Assembly (NCBI GenBank): GCA_964430565.1
Contig: CAYSFD010000029.1
Location: 1 to 64,000 of the forward strand
Length of the DNA: 64,000 bases
Origin: VBDM01 sp964430565
Lineage (GTDB): Bacteria > Pseudomonadota > Gammaproteobacteria > Burkholderiales > SG8-39
Direction of reading: 5' to 3'
In this document: in pieces, positions 43,971 through 52,560 of the stretch
How the letters are laid out: each line of letters begins with the position of its first letter
Position numbering within the stretch: the stretch's first letter is position 1
The notes under the pieces: generated by a model
What the model was told of the DNA's origin: nothing
The model's database searches: none
What the model saw: the letters and a program-made list of their open reading frames with translations, nothing else
Translations under genes and position numbers: made by a program

Positions 43971-45236
43971 ATGCTGAGCGCGGAAAAAAATCGGACATTG
44001 ACGCAGGTGGGAGCGGGTACCCCGATGGGGGAACTCTTGCGCCGGTACTGGCATCCGATCGCCGCGGTGAGCGAGTTCGAAAGAAACCCGGTGAAGCCGG
44101 TGCGTCTCATGGGCGAGGATCTGGTGCTCTACAAGGACCTTTCCGGGACCTACGGACTGATCGCGCGCCACTGCAAGCATCGCGCGGCCGATCTCGCCTA
44201 CGGCTACGTCGAGCAATGCGGACTGCGCTGCCACTATCACGGCTGGGTTTACGACGAAGAGGGTCGCTGCATCGCGCAGCCTTTCGAAGAAAAATTCGAT
44301 CCGCACGGGCGCCTCAAGAAAAAAATCCGCACTGCCGCCTACCCGGTGCAGGCAAAGGCGGGCCTGCTGTGGACTTATCTTGGCCCGCAGCCGGCACCGC
44401 TTCTGCCCGACTGGGAGCTTTTCTCCTGGAAGAACGGTTTCGTGCAGGTCGTTTTCGCGGAGGTGCCGTGCAACTGGCTCCAGGCGCAGGAGAACTCGAT
44501 CGATCCGGTGCACTTCGAGTGGATGCACGACAACTGGAACGCGCGGCTGAAAGGCGGCACGGGCCCCTACGCGCCGGCGCACCTGAAGCTCGACTTCGAC
44601 GAGTTCGAGCACGGCTTCGTGTACAAGCGCGTGCGCGAAGGCGCCGACGAGAGCGATCCCTTGTGGACGGTGGGTCGCGTGTGCCTGTGGCCGAACGGTT
44701 TTTTCCTGGGGGAGCACTTCGAGTGGCGCGTGCCGGTGGACGACGAGAACATGCTCTCGGTGACCTGGTCGTTCATCCGCGTGCCGAAGGAAGCCGAGCC
44801 CTACGCGCAGAAAAGCATTCCCGCGTGGACCTCGCCGATCCGGAACCCGCAGACCGGGCGCTGGATTACCAGCCACGTGATCAACCAGGACATCGTCGCC
44901 TGGGTCGGCCAAGGGCCGATCGCCGACCGCACCAAGGAGAACCTCGGCGCGAGCGACCGTGGAATTTCGATGCTGCGCAAGCGGCTTTTCAAGGATCTCG
45001 ACGCCGTCGCCGACGGCAACGACCCTAAAGGCCTCATCCGCGATCCTGAGCGCAACCAGGGCGTCGAGCTTCCCAATATCGGGAAAAAGCTCTACCTCGA
45101 AGGCATGACGCTCGCGCGGTACCGCGAGCACCCGTTCTGGAAGAACCTCCTCCAGGACTTCAGATGGCACTACGGCCAGCCGACGGAAGTCAGGCGCGCG
45201 TTCCGGGAGGCGATGGGGCTCGCAGCGGAGAACTGA
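43971..45236 (+). CDS. Rieske non-haem iron oxygenase, alpha subunit
   Basis: 421-aa oxygenase component of the phthalate/LigX-type group. The Rieske 2Fe-2S site is C68-x-H70 and C87-x2-H90 (CKHRAADLAYGY and CGLRCHYHGW). The catalytic iron region follows at ENSIDPVHFEWMHDNW with the usual Asp and His ligands. Length is normal. No reductase or ferredoxin gene is adjacent, so it must borrow electrons from elsewhere. Substrate (an aromatic acid or ether) is unknown. It sits as a plus-strand insertion among minus-strand housekeeping genes. Confidence 0.92.
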   Translation: MLSAEKNRTLTQVGAGTPMGELLRRYWHPIAAVSEFERNPVKPVRLMGEDLVLYKDLSGTYGLIARHCKHRAADLAYGYVEQCGLRCHYHGWVYDEEGRCIAQPFEEKFDPHGRLKKKIRTAAYPVQAKAGLLWTYLGPQPAPLLPDWELFSWKNGFVQVVFAEVPCNWLQAQENSIDPVHFEWMHDNWNARLKGGTGPYAPAHLKLDFDEFEHGFVYKRVREGADESDPLWTVGRVCLWPNGFFLGEHFEWRVPVDDENMLSVTWSFIRVPKEAEPYAQKSIPAWTSPIRNPQTGRWITSHVINQDIVAWVGQGPIADRTKENLGASDRGISMLRKRLFKDLDAVADGNDPKGLIRDPERNQGVELPNIGKKLYLEGMTLARYREHPFWKNLLQDFRWHYGQPTEVRRAFREAMGLAAEN

Positions 45237-45244
45237 CCGCCGGC

Positions 45245-45679
45245 TCAGGCCGAAGGCATGTCCGGCCAGCCGGATTTCCAGCCGTCCGGCCCGCCGATCA
45301 GCGTCCAGAAGGGCTTGCCTTCTCCCCGCCAGTACTCGGCCGCCTCGGCCATCACTTGCATCGCCTCCTTGAACTCGTGCCCGTGGCCGCCGCAGAAGTG
45401 CTTGCTTCTCTCGAGGATCACCACCCAGCCTTTCGCCTGTAGCCAGGTCAGGTCTTTCAGGCAGTCGGCGAGGGCGTCCCAGTTTCCGCCGAACCACTCG
45501 GGAAATCGCATCGCCTTGGACAGTTGCACGAGAAACTCCTCTTTGTCATGCGCGTGGCCGATGTCGGCGTAGACGACCATGAGTCCCGCCGAAGCGGCTC
45601 CTCCCGCAAGTGCACGCGGGTCGGCAGAAAGATGAAACACTCCTGCACGGGCAGGGTCATTGAGCCAATCGGCGCTCAT
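45245..45679 (-). CDS. Barstar-family RNase inhibitor
   Basis: 144-aa barstar-like immunity protein. The diagnostic segment FPEWFGGNWDALADCLKDL contains the Asn-Trp-Asp whose Asp plugs the RNase active site in the Bacillus barstar complex. It is longer than the 90-aa Bacillus protein. It starts four bases after the stop of the secreted RNase gene, so RNase and inhibitor are co-expressed. It acts in the cytoplasm against RNase made before export or entering from outside. Convergent with the oxygenase gene. Confidence 0.92.
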   Translation of the reverse strand: MSADWLNDPARAGVFHLSADPRALAGGAASAGLMVVYADIGHAHDKEEFLVQLSKAMRFPEWFGGNWDALADCLKDLTWLQAKGWVVILERSKHFCGGHGHEFKEAMQVMAEAAEYWRGEGKPFWTLIGGPDGWKSGWPDMPSA

Positions 45680-45683
45680 CGCA

Positions 45684-46037
45684 CTATTCCTTGATCCTCT
45701 TGAAGCTGCGGTAATGATCGTCCGTGTAGTAGAACTCGCGCGGGGCGCGCGGCTCGCCGCCGGCGATCATACGCCGGGCGCCTCGATCTTTCGCGCCCGG
45801 TGTCTTCACCGTGTACTCGCGATAGTAGCCTCGCTCTTTCAACGGCAGCAGGCGCTCGCGGTTGCCGAATACGGTGCCGTCCTGCCTGTAAGGATACGGT
45901 CCGCCTAGCCGGATGAGCGCGAGCGTCTCGCGCGCCTCCGGAGCCAAACCGGCGAAAGCGATCTCGGCAGCCGACGCCGGGACCAACGAGAGTAACGTCA
46001 GTACCAGAACGGCAAGAAAGGGCGCGAGACGGGGCAA
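45684..46037 (-). CDS. Secreted barnase-like guanyl ribonuclease
   Basis: 117-aa RNase of the N1/T1/barnase family. A signal peptide ends around residue 23 (LLSLVPASAA). The mature part keeps the catalytic triad: Glu74 in YYREYTV, Arg88/89 in GARRMIAGG and His108 in FYYTDDHYRSFKR. It cleaves RNA after guanine. The start appears to be TTG 46037: no ATG or GTG occurs in frame before the aspS stop 33 bp upstream. The gene pair with barstar directly follows aspS. Confidence 0.92.
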   Translation of the reverse strand: MPRLAPFLAVLVLTLLSLVPASAAEIAFAGLAPEARETLALIRLGGPYPYRQDGTVFGNRERLLPLKERGYYREYTVKTPGAKDRGARRMIAGGEPRAPREFYYTDDHYRSFKRIKE

Positions 46038-46070
46038 GTCTGATCCGTTGGAGTCCGTGTCTGTCCGCGG

Positions 46071-47846
46071 CTAGGCCTGTTCGGCTTTTCTCAAGCGTAT
46101 ATGCAGCTCGCGCAGCTGCTTTTCGTCCGCGGGCGAAGGCGCCTGCGTGAGCAGGCACTGGGCGCGCTGCGTCTTCGGGAAAGCGATGACGTCGCGGATC
46201 GAATCCGCGCCCGCCATCATGGCGACGATGCGATCCAGGCCGAAGGCGATGCCGCCGTGAGGAGGCGCGCCGTACTGCAGCGCCTCCAGGAGGAAGCCGA
46301 ATTTCTGCTTCGCCTCCTCCGGTCCAATGGACAAGGCGCGAAACACTTTCGATTGCACTTCCTCGCGGTGAATGCGCACCGACCCTCCGCCGATCTCCGA
46401 GCCGTTCAGCACCATGTCGTAGGCCTTGGCGAACGCCTGGCCGGGGTCGCTCGCGAGCAAGTCCTCGTGGCCGTCCTTGGGCGAGGTGAACGGGTGATGC
46501 ATCGCGTTCCAGCGCTTTTCTGCCTCGTCGTACTCGAACATCGGGAAGTCCACCACCCACAGCGGCTTCCACCCGCTTTGCGCGTAGCCCTTTTCGTGAC
46601 CGATTTTCACGAGCAGCGCGCCGAGCGCATCGTTGACGATCTTCGTCTTGCCCGCCCCGAAAAACATCAGGTCGCCGTCCTTTGCACCGGAACGCTCGAC
46701 AATCGCATTCAGGGCCGCGTCCGACAGGTTTTTCACGATCGGCGACTGCATGCCGTTGCGTCCTTTAGAGACGTCGTTGAACTTGATCCAGGCGAGGCCC
46801 TTCGCGCCGTAAATGCCGACGAATTCGGTATACGCATCAATTTCTCCACGCGTCAGCTCGCCTCCCTTTGGAATGAGCAAGCCTGCGACGCGATGGCCCG
46901 GGGTGTTGGCGGGACCTGAAAACACCTTGAACTCGACCGCCTTCATCGCTTCGGTCAACTCTGTGAGCGTGAGCGGCACGCGCAGGTCCGGCTTGTCCGA
47001 GCCGTAATCGCGCATCGCGTCGGCGTAGCTCATTACCGGGAACGGGTCGGGCAGTGCGATCTCCAGCACCTCCTTGAACACCGTGCGGATCATGCTCTCG
47101 AAAATAGCGCGGATTTCCGCTTCGCCCAGGAACGAGGTTTCGCAGTCGATCTGAGTGAACTCGGGCTGGCGGTCGGCGCGCAGGTCTTCGTCGCGGAAGC
47201 ACTTGGTGATCTGATAGTAGCGATCGTACCCGGCGATCATGAGGAGCTGCTTGAACAACTGCGGTGACTGCGGCAGCGCGAAGAATTCGCCGGCGTGCAC
47301 GCGCGAGGGAACCAGGTAGTCGCGCGCGCCCTCCGGCGTCGATCGCGTGAGCATCGGCGTCTCGATATCGACGAAGCCTTGCTTATCCAGATATTTCCGC
47401 ACCGCCATCGCGACGCGGTAGCGGAGCATAAGATTTTTCTGCATCGGCTCGCGCCGCAGATCCATCACCCGGTGCGTGAGCCGCACCGTTTCCGAGAGAT
47501 TTTCGTCGTCGAGTTGGAAGGGCGGCGTGAGCGAGGAATTGAGGATTTCGATTTCGTGCGCGAGCACTTCCACCTCGCCCGACGCAAGGTTGGGATTGAC
47601 AGTGCCTTCCGGGCGCCGGCGCACGACGCCCGTGACCTTCAGCACGTATTCGCTGCGGATGCGCTCGGCAGTCGCGAAAGTCGCCGTGCGATCGGGGTGG
47701 GACACAACCTGTGCGAGGCCCTCGCGGTCGCGCAGATCGATGAAGATCACCCCGCCGTGGTCGCGCCGGCGGTGCGCCCAGCCGCAAAGCGTCACCGATT
47801 GCCCGAGCAGCGAGGCGCCGAGCTTGCCGCAATAGTGGGTGCGCAT
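46071..47846 (-). CDS. aspS: Aspartyl-tRNA synthetase
   Basis: 591-aa class II synthetase. The N-terminal OB-fold has LCGWAHRRRDHGGVIFIDLR. Motif 2 lies in FRDEDLRADRQPEFTQID and motif 3 in GIAFGLDRIVAMMAG; the bacterial GAD insert lies in between. Full length and normal. It may be the non-discriminating type found in many betaproteobacteria, which would need GatCAB; not testable here. RNase and barstar genes follow it closely. Confidence 0.97.
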   Translation of the reverse strand: MRTHYCGKLGASLLGQSVTLCGWAHRRRDHGGVIFIDLRDREGLAQVVSHPDRTATFATAERIRSEYVLKVTGVVRRRPEGTVNPNLASGEVEVLAHEIEILNSSLTPPFQLDDENLSETVRLTHRVMDLRREPMQKNLMLRYRVAMAVRKYLDKQGFVDIETPMLTRSTPEGARDYLVPSRVHAGEFFALPQSPQLFKQLLMIAGYDRYYQITKCFRDEDLRADRQPEFTQIDCETSFLGEAEIRAIFESMIRTVFKEVLEIALPDPFPVMSYADAMRDYGSDKPDLRVPLTLTELTEAMKAVEFKVFSGPANTPGHRVAGLLIPKGGELTRGEIDAYTEFVGIYGAKGLAWIKFNDVSKGRNGMQSPIVKNLSDAALNAIVERSGAKDGDLMFFGAGKTKIVNDALGALLVKIGHEKGYAQSGWKPLWVVDFPMFEYDEAEKRWNAMHHPFTSPKDGHEDLLASDPGQAFAKAYDMVLNGSEIGGGSVRIHREEVQSKVFRALSIGPEEAKQKFGFLLEALQYGAPPHGGIAFGLDRIVAMMAGADSIRDVIAFPKTQRAQCLLTQAPSPADEKQLRELHIRLRKAEQA

Positions 47847-47924
47847 GGTCGTCGTCGTTATAGGTGCCGCGTACCCCGCGGCCGCCCGAGTATAGCAAGC
47901 GCGCGGCGAACGAATCGCCGATCT

Positions 47925-50258
47925 TCAGGCCGCGCCGCGGACTCCCGCCGAGACCCGACCGAGGACCATCGCGTTAAGCAGCGACAGCGCACAACCGATC
48001 GACACGGTGAGCCCGATCGCCGAAAGGACCGGAATGCGTGAAGTGGCGAGGCAGCCGAACGCGGCCAAGGTGGTGAGGAAACAGACGGTCAAGGCGATGG
48101 AAGTTTCCTGCTCGCCCTGCGGTCCGGTTTCCGCCTGATTGAAAAACAGCGCGTAGTTGAGGCCAATCCCGAGCACGAGAAGGAGCGAGACCAGATGGAA
48201 AAGCGATAGTCCCGGGCCGAGCGCAACGAAGCAGGCGACGGTCATCGCGATCGCCGCGTAAACCGGCAGCATGACCCACAGGACCCTGCGCAAGTCGCGA
48301 AGCCCGACGACCAGCAACACGGCGATTGCGAGCGCGCCTGCCCCGGCGAAGGCGAGCGTCTGGGCGCGGTAGCCCCCGATCAGCCGGTCCGATTCCGACT
48401 TCAGATCGAGCAGGGTCGTGTGCAGGTCGGCAGGCAGGCTTCGTGCGAGGCTCTCGAGCCTCGCGGCATCGCGCACCTCGCGCAAAGGAATGAGCGCATG
48501 CCACTCGCGCTCGCGCGACAGAAGCAGCGACTGCACTTTCAGGTCTAGTCCCGTGCCGCGCATATCCTCAAGCGCAAGCAGCGGTCCGCGCCGCGCCGCC
48601 TCGAGGTCCTGCTGGAAAGGCGCGAAGGCGTCGGCGCGGAAGGGCAATCCCTGCTGCGCCTTGGCGAGCGAGCGGCGCAGTGTTTCCGGCTCGGGCAGCG
48701 CCGCCCGGCGGCGCTCCTGAGTTTGCGCGCTGGGAAGGTAACGCGCCGCCAGGTCGAAGCCTTCCAAAACGCCTTCGCCCATCCAGTCCTGGAGCGAAAG
48801 CGCAACCCGCTCGCTACGGGCAAGCGCCGCCTCGCGCCCCGGTGCGCTCACCATCAGGAGGTAGCGCACGTTGGGCGCGCGCAGATCGGCGCGCAACTGC
48901 CCGTCGAGGTCGCGCACCGACTCCGGCAGCGGGCTCAGGTGCGCGAGATCGTCGTCCCAGATCCGGTCGTGGCGCGAAGCAAGCAACGCCAGCGCCGCAG
49001 CGAGCAGGACCCAGAACACCCACGCCGCGCGCCTCATGACCAAGCCCGCGCGAACCAGGCTGAAAGGCAACCTGCGCGGCGGCGGCGCGGATCGGCCCGG
49101 CGCAATCACCGGCAGGACCCAACGCGTGACCAGGCCCGCAACGAGCACCCCGACCATCGACAGCACGCCGAGCTGCGACAATCCCTGGAGACTGGACAGG
49201 AGCAGCGTGAGCGAACCGAACACCGTGGTCAGCACCGCGAGCCTGAGCGTCGGCCAGACGCGGCCGAGGACTTCGAGTATCGATTCGCCGGATCGGCGCT
49301 GGGTGAAGACGTAGGACGGGTAGTCCACCGCCTCGCCGATCAAGGTAATGCCGAAGGCAAGCGTGATCCCATGCACCGAGCCGAAGACGAGACTCACCGC
49401 TGCGACCCCCACCAGCAGCCCGGTCAGCACCGGAAGTGCGGAAAGCCCCACGGCGCCGGGCGAGCGATAGACGAAGGCGAGGATCAGCACGACCAGCGCG
49501 CTCGCGATGCCCGTCAGCCAGCGCGAGTCCTGCTGGATCGCCGCGCGGGTGCGCGCTGCAAACACGCCCGGGCCGCTCGCGAGCAGGCTCTGGTTGGGAT
49601 CGGCCCGGGTGGCCGCAAAAGCCAGGGCCATGGCCTCCAGGTTTTCCTGCTGGAGCACCGCATCTATTCCGGACGCCGCGGTCTGCGCAAGCAGGAGAGC
49701 GCGCTTGCCGTCGGCCGAAAACCATACACCGTGACGCGAGGCCGGCGCGGCTTGGGCCACCCCTTCCGCGATTCTCCTCAGCTCGCCGGTCGGATCCCGC
49801 GCAAGCGTCGCCTTGAACGCCATCCCCGCGAACGATGCGATCTGCTCGAGGTTTTCGCGCAGCGCGCGACGCAAAGACTCTTCGCTGAAGCGCTCCGCGT
49901 TGACCGCGGAACTCAACAGGTAGCGATTACTAAATGTAAGCTCGCGAGCGGGCTGAGTGTATTCCGCGGCGCCGTTGGTGACGTATTCGAAGCGGCGATC
50001 CGCGGCGAGCAAGCGCGCGAGCTCCCGGCTCGAGCGCGCAAGCAGCGCCGGCTCGCCGCCTTCGATCGCGACCAGCAGCGTACGCGAGGCTCCTCCCGAG
50101 CGCAGTTGCTCGACGAGAAGCCCCTCGGCGCGTCCGCTCGATGCCGGGAGGAACACGGTCAGATCGTTGGTGAAGACCGCGTGCCGCGCGATCCACCAGG
50201 CGCTGGCCGCGGCCAACGCGAACCAGACGAGCAAGGCCGCGCGCGGGTAGAGCCTCAC
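47925..50258 (-). CDS. MMPL-type exporter, aryl-polyene-cluster-like
   Basis: 777-aa RND/MMPL-family inner-membrane exporter. It has the duplicated architecture: one N-terminal helix, a ~200-aa periplasmic domain, six helices (for example GITLAFGITLIGEAVDYPSY), then a second helix, periplasmic domain and five more helices. Start: GTG 50258; the frame extends upstream into a REP-like repeat, which I do not treat as coding. It is the last gene of the operon with LolA-like, acyltransferase, COG4648 and flavoprotein genes, matching the exporter position in aryl-polyene clusters. Confidence 0.88.
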   Translation of the reverse strand: MRLYPRAALLVWFALAAASAWWIARHAVFTNDLTVFLPASSGRAEGLLVEQLRSGGASRTLLVAIEGGEPALLARSSRELARLLAADRRFEYVTNGAAEYTQPARELTFSNRYLLSSAVNAERFSEESLRRALRENLEQIASFAGMAFKATLARDPTGELRRIAEGVAQAAPASRHGVWFSADGKRALLLAQTAASGIDAVLQQENLEAMALAFAATRADPNQSLLASGPGVFAARTRAAIQQDSRWLTGIASALVVLILAFVYRSPGAVGLSALPVLTGLLVGVAAVSLVFGSVHGITLAFGITLIGEAVDYPSYVFTQRRSGESILEVLGRVWPTLRLAVLTTVFGSLTLLLSSLQGLSQLGVLSMVGVLVAGLVTRWVLPVIAPGRSAPPPRRLPFSLVRAGLVMRRAAWVFWVLLAAALALLASRHDRIWDDDLAHLSPLPESVRDLDGQLRADLRAPNVRYLLMVSAPGREAALARSERVALSLQDWMGEGVLEGFDLAARYLPSAQTQERRRAALPEPETLRRSLAKAQQGLPFRADAFAPFQQDLEAARRGPLLALEDMRGTGLDLKVQSLLLSREREWHALIPLREVRDAARLESLARSLPADLHTTLLDLKSESDRLIGGYRAQTLAFAGAGALAIAVLLVVGLRDLRRVLWVMLPVYAAIAMTVACFVALGPGLSLFHLVSLLLVLGIGLNYALFFNQAETGPQGEQETSIALTVCFLTTLAAFGCLATSRIPVLSAIGLTVSIGCALSLLNAMVLGRVSAGVRGAA

Positions 50259-50272
50259 CGGGAGACCGTTAT

Positions 50273-50376
50273 CGTCATTCCCGCGCAAGCGGGAATCCAG
50301 GAAATCAGGCTGGTTGCTGGATCCCCGCTTGGCCGTTCCTCGAAACTCGCCTTCGCTCGTTTTCGCGGGGATGACA
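50273..50376. repeat. REP-like inverted repeat pair inside an operon
   Basis: The left unit (50273-50300) contains the hairpin attcccgc-gcaa-gcgggaat and ends in ccag. The right unit (50317-50376) is an inverted copy (ctggatccccgc ... gcggggatgaca) split by ~30 nt. Such cgtcattcccgc-type units are familiar dispersed repeats in betaproteobacteria. It fills the 132-bp gap between the LolA-like and exporter genes and ends 15 bp before the exporter start. Confidence 0.85.
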
Positions 50377-50390
50377 TGTTCAGAGGTTCC

Positions 50391-50957
50391 CTAGGATTCA
50401 TGGTGGATGGTCATCACCGAGCTGTCCCCGCCCGGCTCCAGGATTTCAATGCGGGCCACGCGCGAACCCGAGCCGGCGATGACTATGCTTTTCACGACGC
50501 CCGCGACCTCGAAATCCCTTGGGGTGAGATTGAGCGTCCAGCGCTGCCGGGTGCCTTCCACCTTGACCGCGTAGAGCCGCTCGAGCTCAGCGCCGTCACC
50601 GGCAAGCGTGGCGCGCAGGCTTTCGACGAGCGTCGCAATGAGCGAGGCTCCGTCCAGCCTGACGCTGTGCGTCTTGCCCTCGCGCTCCAGGGTGAGCAGC
50701 TCCCCGTCCACGCGTATCACTTCCTTGAACGGCAGGGCCTGATGCTTTTCGATCCTGGCCGGGCGCGCGTAGGACAAGGTACCGGAGGATTGCAGGGGCT
50801 CGCGCAGCACGGCCACGCGCTTGACCTCGGAATATCGGGCTTTGCTGGTCTGCACCTGCGCGAGCTGCGCCATCAGCTGGGCGAAGTCCCAGGGCCCCTC
50901 TTGCGCCGCAGCTTGGAGCGCAACGCCGGCGAACATCGCAAGTACGGCGCGCTTCAC
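50391..50957 (-). CDS. LolA-like outer-membrane lipoprotein-carrier-fold protein
   Basis: 188-aa periplasmic protein. The GTG at 50957 overlaps the acyltransferase stop (GTGA). A signal peptide (ends ALQAAAQEG) precedes a LolA/LolB-type fold: KARYSEVKRVAVLREPLQSS and GTLSYARPARIEKHQ. In aryl-polyene clusters a LolA-like protein precedes the MMPL exporter, as here, and is thought to carry the lipid-linked product across the periplasm. That role is inferred from context. Confidence 0.85.
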   Translation of the reverse strand: MKRAVLAMFAGVALQAAAQEGPWDFAQLMAQLAQVQTSKARYSEVKRVAVLREPLQSSGTLSYARPARIEKHQALPFKEVIRVDGELLTLEREGKTHSVRLDGASLIATLVESLRATLAGDGAELERLYAVKVEGTRQRWTLNLTPRDFEVAGVVKSIVIAGSGSRVARIEILEPGGDSSVMTIHHES

Positions 50958-51868
50958 CTTGCCCCCGGAGATCCGCTCCAGAAGTCGTAGAAGTTGAACC
51001 AGTTGTAGGGCGCAATGCGGCAGAAATGTTCGAGCCGCTCCGCGTAGCGTTGAGTCCATTCGCGGGTCCACGCGGCCCGCTCGACGCCATCCGCGTTGGG
51101 TTCTTCGCAAAGCGACTCCAGGTGAATGACGTAGCGCTTGCCGCCCTCGTACAGGCCGGCGACCCAATACACTGGTACTCGCAGACTCAGGGCGAGCAGC
51201 AGCGGCCCTCGAGGAAAGACTGCCTCGCGCCCGAAAAACCGGCACATCACCGATTTCCCGGAACCGGCGCTGCGGTCACCGAGCATGGCGATGATCTCGC
51301 CGCGAGCAAGGCATTCGCTGATCCGCAGCACCGTGTCGAGTTCGCCCGGCACGATGGTGCGCGAACCGATTTCCGGGTTCAGCGTATTCAGAACACCGGT
51401 GATTTTTGCGGCGTTTTCCTCGTACATCACCACGTTGACGGACAAGCGGTGCTCGGGCGCGAGCGTGCGCAGCAGCTCGAAGCTGCCCAGATGCGCGCCG
51501 AGCAGAATACACCCCCGCCCCTTGGCGAGCGTCCGGCGCAGGAGCTCGAGTCCCTTGACCTCGATGTCGAAGCGCCCAAACCGCCCGTCGATGAAATACA
51601 CGCGGTCGAGGACCGTAGCGGCAAAGGTGAAGTAGTGCCTCCAGAGATCGGCAAAAAGCGGAGGCCGGCCGAGCGCGAGCGCGAGATATTCGCGCGATGT
51701 GCTTCGCGTGCGCGGCGAGAAAAGCAGGAAGTACGTGCAAATGGGATACAGCATCAGACGCGCAATACGCCGCCCGCAGCAAAGGGCCAGCCACTTCATG
51801 AATCGCGTCGCGCTGCGGCTGCCGCGTTCCCGCTTCTCGAGCCAGGGTGCTTTCGCGGCCGCGTTCAT
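50954..51868 (-). CDS. LpxL/HtrB-like acyltransferase
   Basis: 304-aa membrane-associated acyltransferase. The catalytic HX4E is in LLGAHLGSFELLRTL, with the GDRSAGSGKSVMCRFFGREA loop and the C-terminal RIAPYNWFNFYDFW typical of the branch found in aryl-polyene and flexirubin clusters. It probably transfers an acyl group onto a glycolipid or the pigment. It overlaps COG4648 at its start (ATGA) and the LolA-like gene at its end. Confidence 0.88.
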   Translation of the reverse strand: MNAAAKAPWLEKRERGSRSATRFMKWLALCCGRRIARLMLYPICTYFLLFSPRTRSTSREYLALALGRPPLFADLWRHYFTFAATVLDRVYFIDGRFGRFDIEVKGLELLRRTLAKGRGCILLGAHLGSFELLRTLAPEHRLSVNVVMYEENAAKITGVLNTLNPEIGSRTIVPGELDTVLRISECLARGEIIAMLGDRSAGSGKSVMCRFFGREAVFPRGPLLLALSLRVPVYWVAGLYEGGKRYVIHLESLCEEPNADGVERAAWTREWTQRYAERLEHFCRIAPYNWFNFYDFWSGSPGAR

Positions 51869-52488
51869 TTGCGTAAGGTCCGGCGTGGTGTGAGTCTTCC
51901 CGCGCGGATGATCGTGCTAATTACTTCAGCGAGGTGCGCGTGCTTGTGATGCCGGTAGCGCAAGCGCCGGTAGACGTACTCGCCCACAAACAGCACTGCC
52001 ACGAGGAGATAGTTGATGCCGTTTGCAAACAGGGACCACGTCTGCGGCGTCGCCAGCAGCGCAAGCGCCGCCGCCACACCGGCCATTCCCGCAAAAAACA
52101 CGGTCCACCTGACCGTGGAGTTTCTCGTGTAGCGCGCGAGATCCTCTGGAAGCTCTGCACCCCGCACCAGCCGCGCGAACCAGCTGATGACGGGCTCCTC
52201 GCCGGACGCCAAGGACATGCCGAACCAGGCGGCCAGGGCCAGATTGATGACCACGGGAGGGAATTTCAGCAGCGTGTCCGCATCGGCCAGCAGCAGCGCG
52301 GCTGCGAGTACGGCGCCCGCCCCGAAGCCCCACACCCCTGGAACAACCATGACTGCCAACCCCGCGAGGCCCAGCCAGGCGGCCTGAGCGAGGTAGGCGA
52401 TCCCGGTAAGAACCGCAGCATGGGTAAGGACAAAATAGCCAAAGAGCAGCAAGGTCGCGAGCACCCGCCGCGAGACCCAAGAACGCAT
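51865..52488 (-). CDS. COG4648 membrane protein
   Basis: About 207-aa inner-membrane protein with five to six helices (for example LAGLAVMVVPGVWGFGAGAV) and a C-terminal EYVYRRLRYRHHKHAH. COG4648 proteins are a regular part of aryl-polyene clusters; their function is unknown. I chose the ATG at 52488, which has GGGAG upstream; an ATG at 52551 is the alternative. It follows the flavoprotein gene closely. Confidence 0.78.
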   Translation of the reverse strand: MRSWVSRRVLATLLLFGYFVLTHAAVLTGIAYLAQAAWLGLAGLAVMVVPGVWGFGAGAVLAAALLLADADTLLKFPPVVINLALAAWFGMSLASGEEPVISWFARLVRGAELPEDLARYTRNSTVRWTVFFAGMAGVAAALALLATPQTWSLFANGINYLLVAVLFVGEYVYRRLRYRHHKHAHLAEVISTIIRAGRLTPRRTLRK

Positions 52489-52560
52489 CAGCGCGACTCC
52501 CGACTGGCTGTGCAAATCCTGCGCGGCGCTTCGGACGCCAGCCGGGCGCATCCGGATCTT

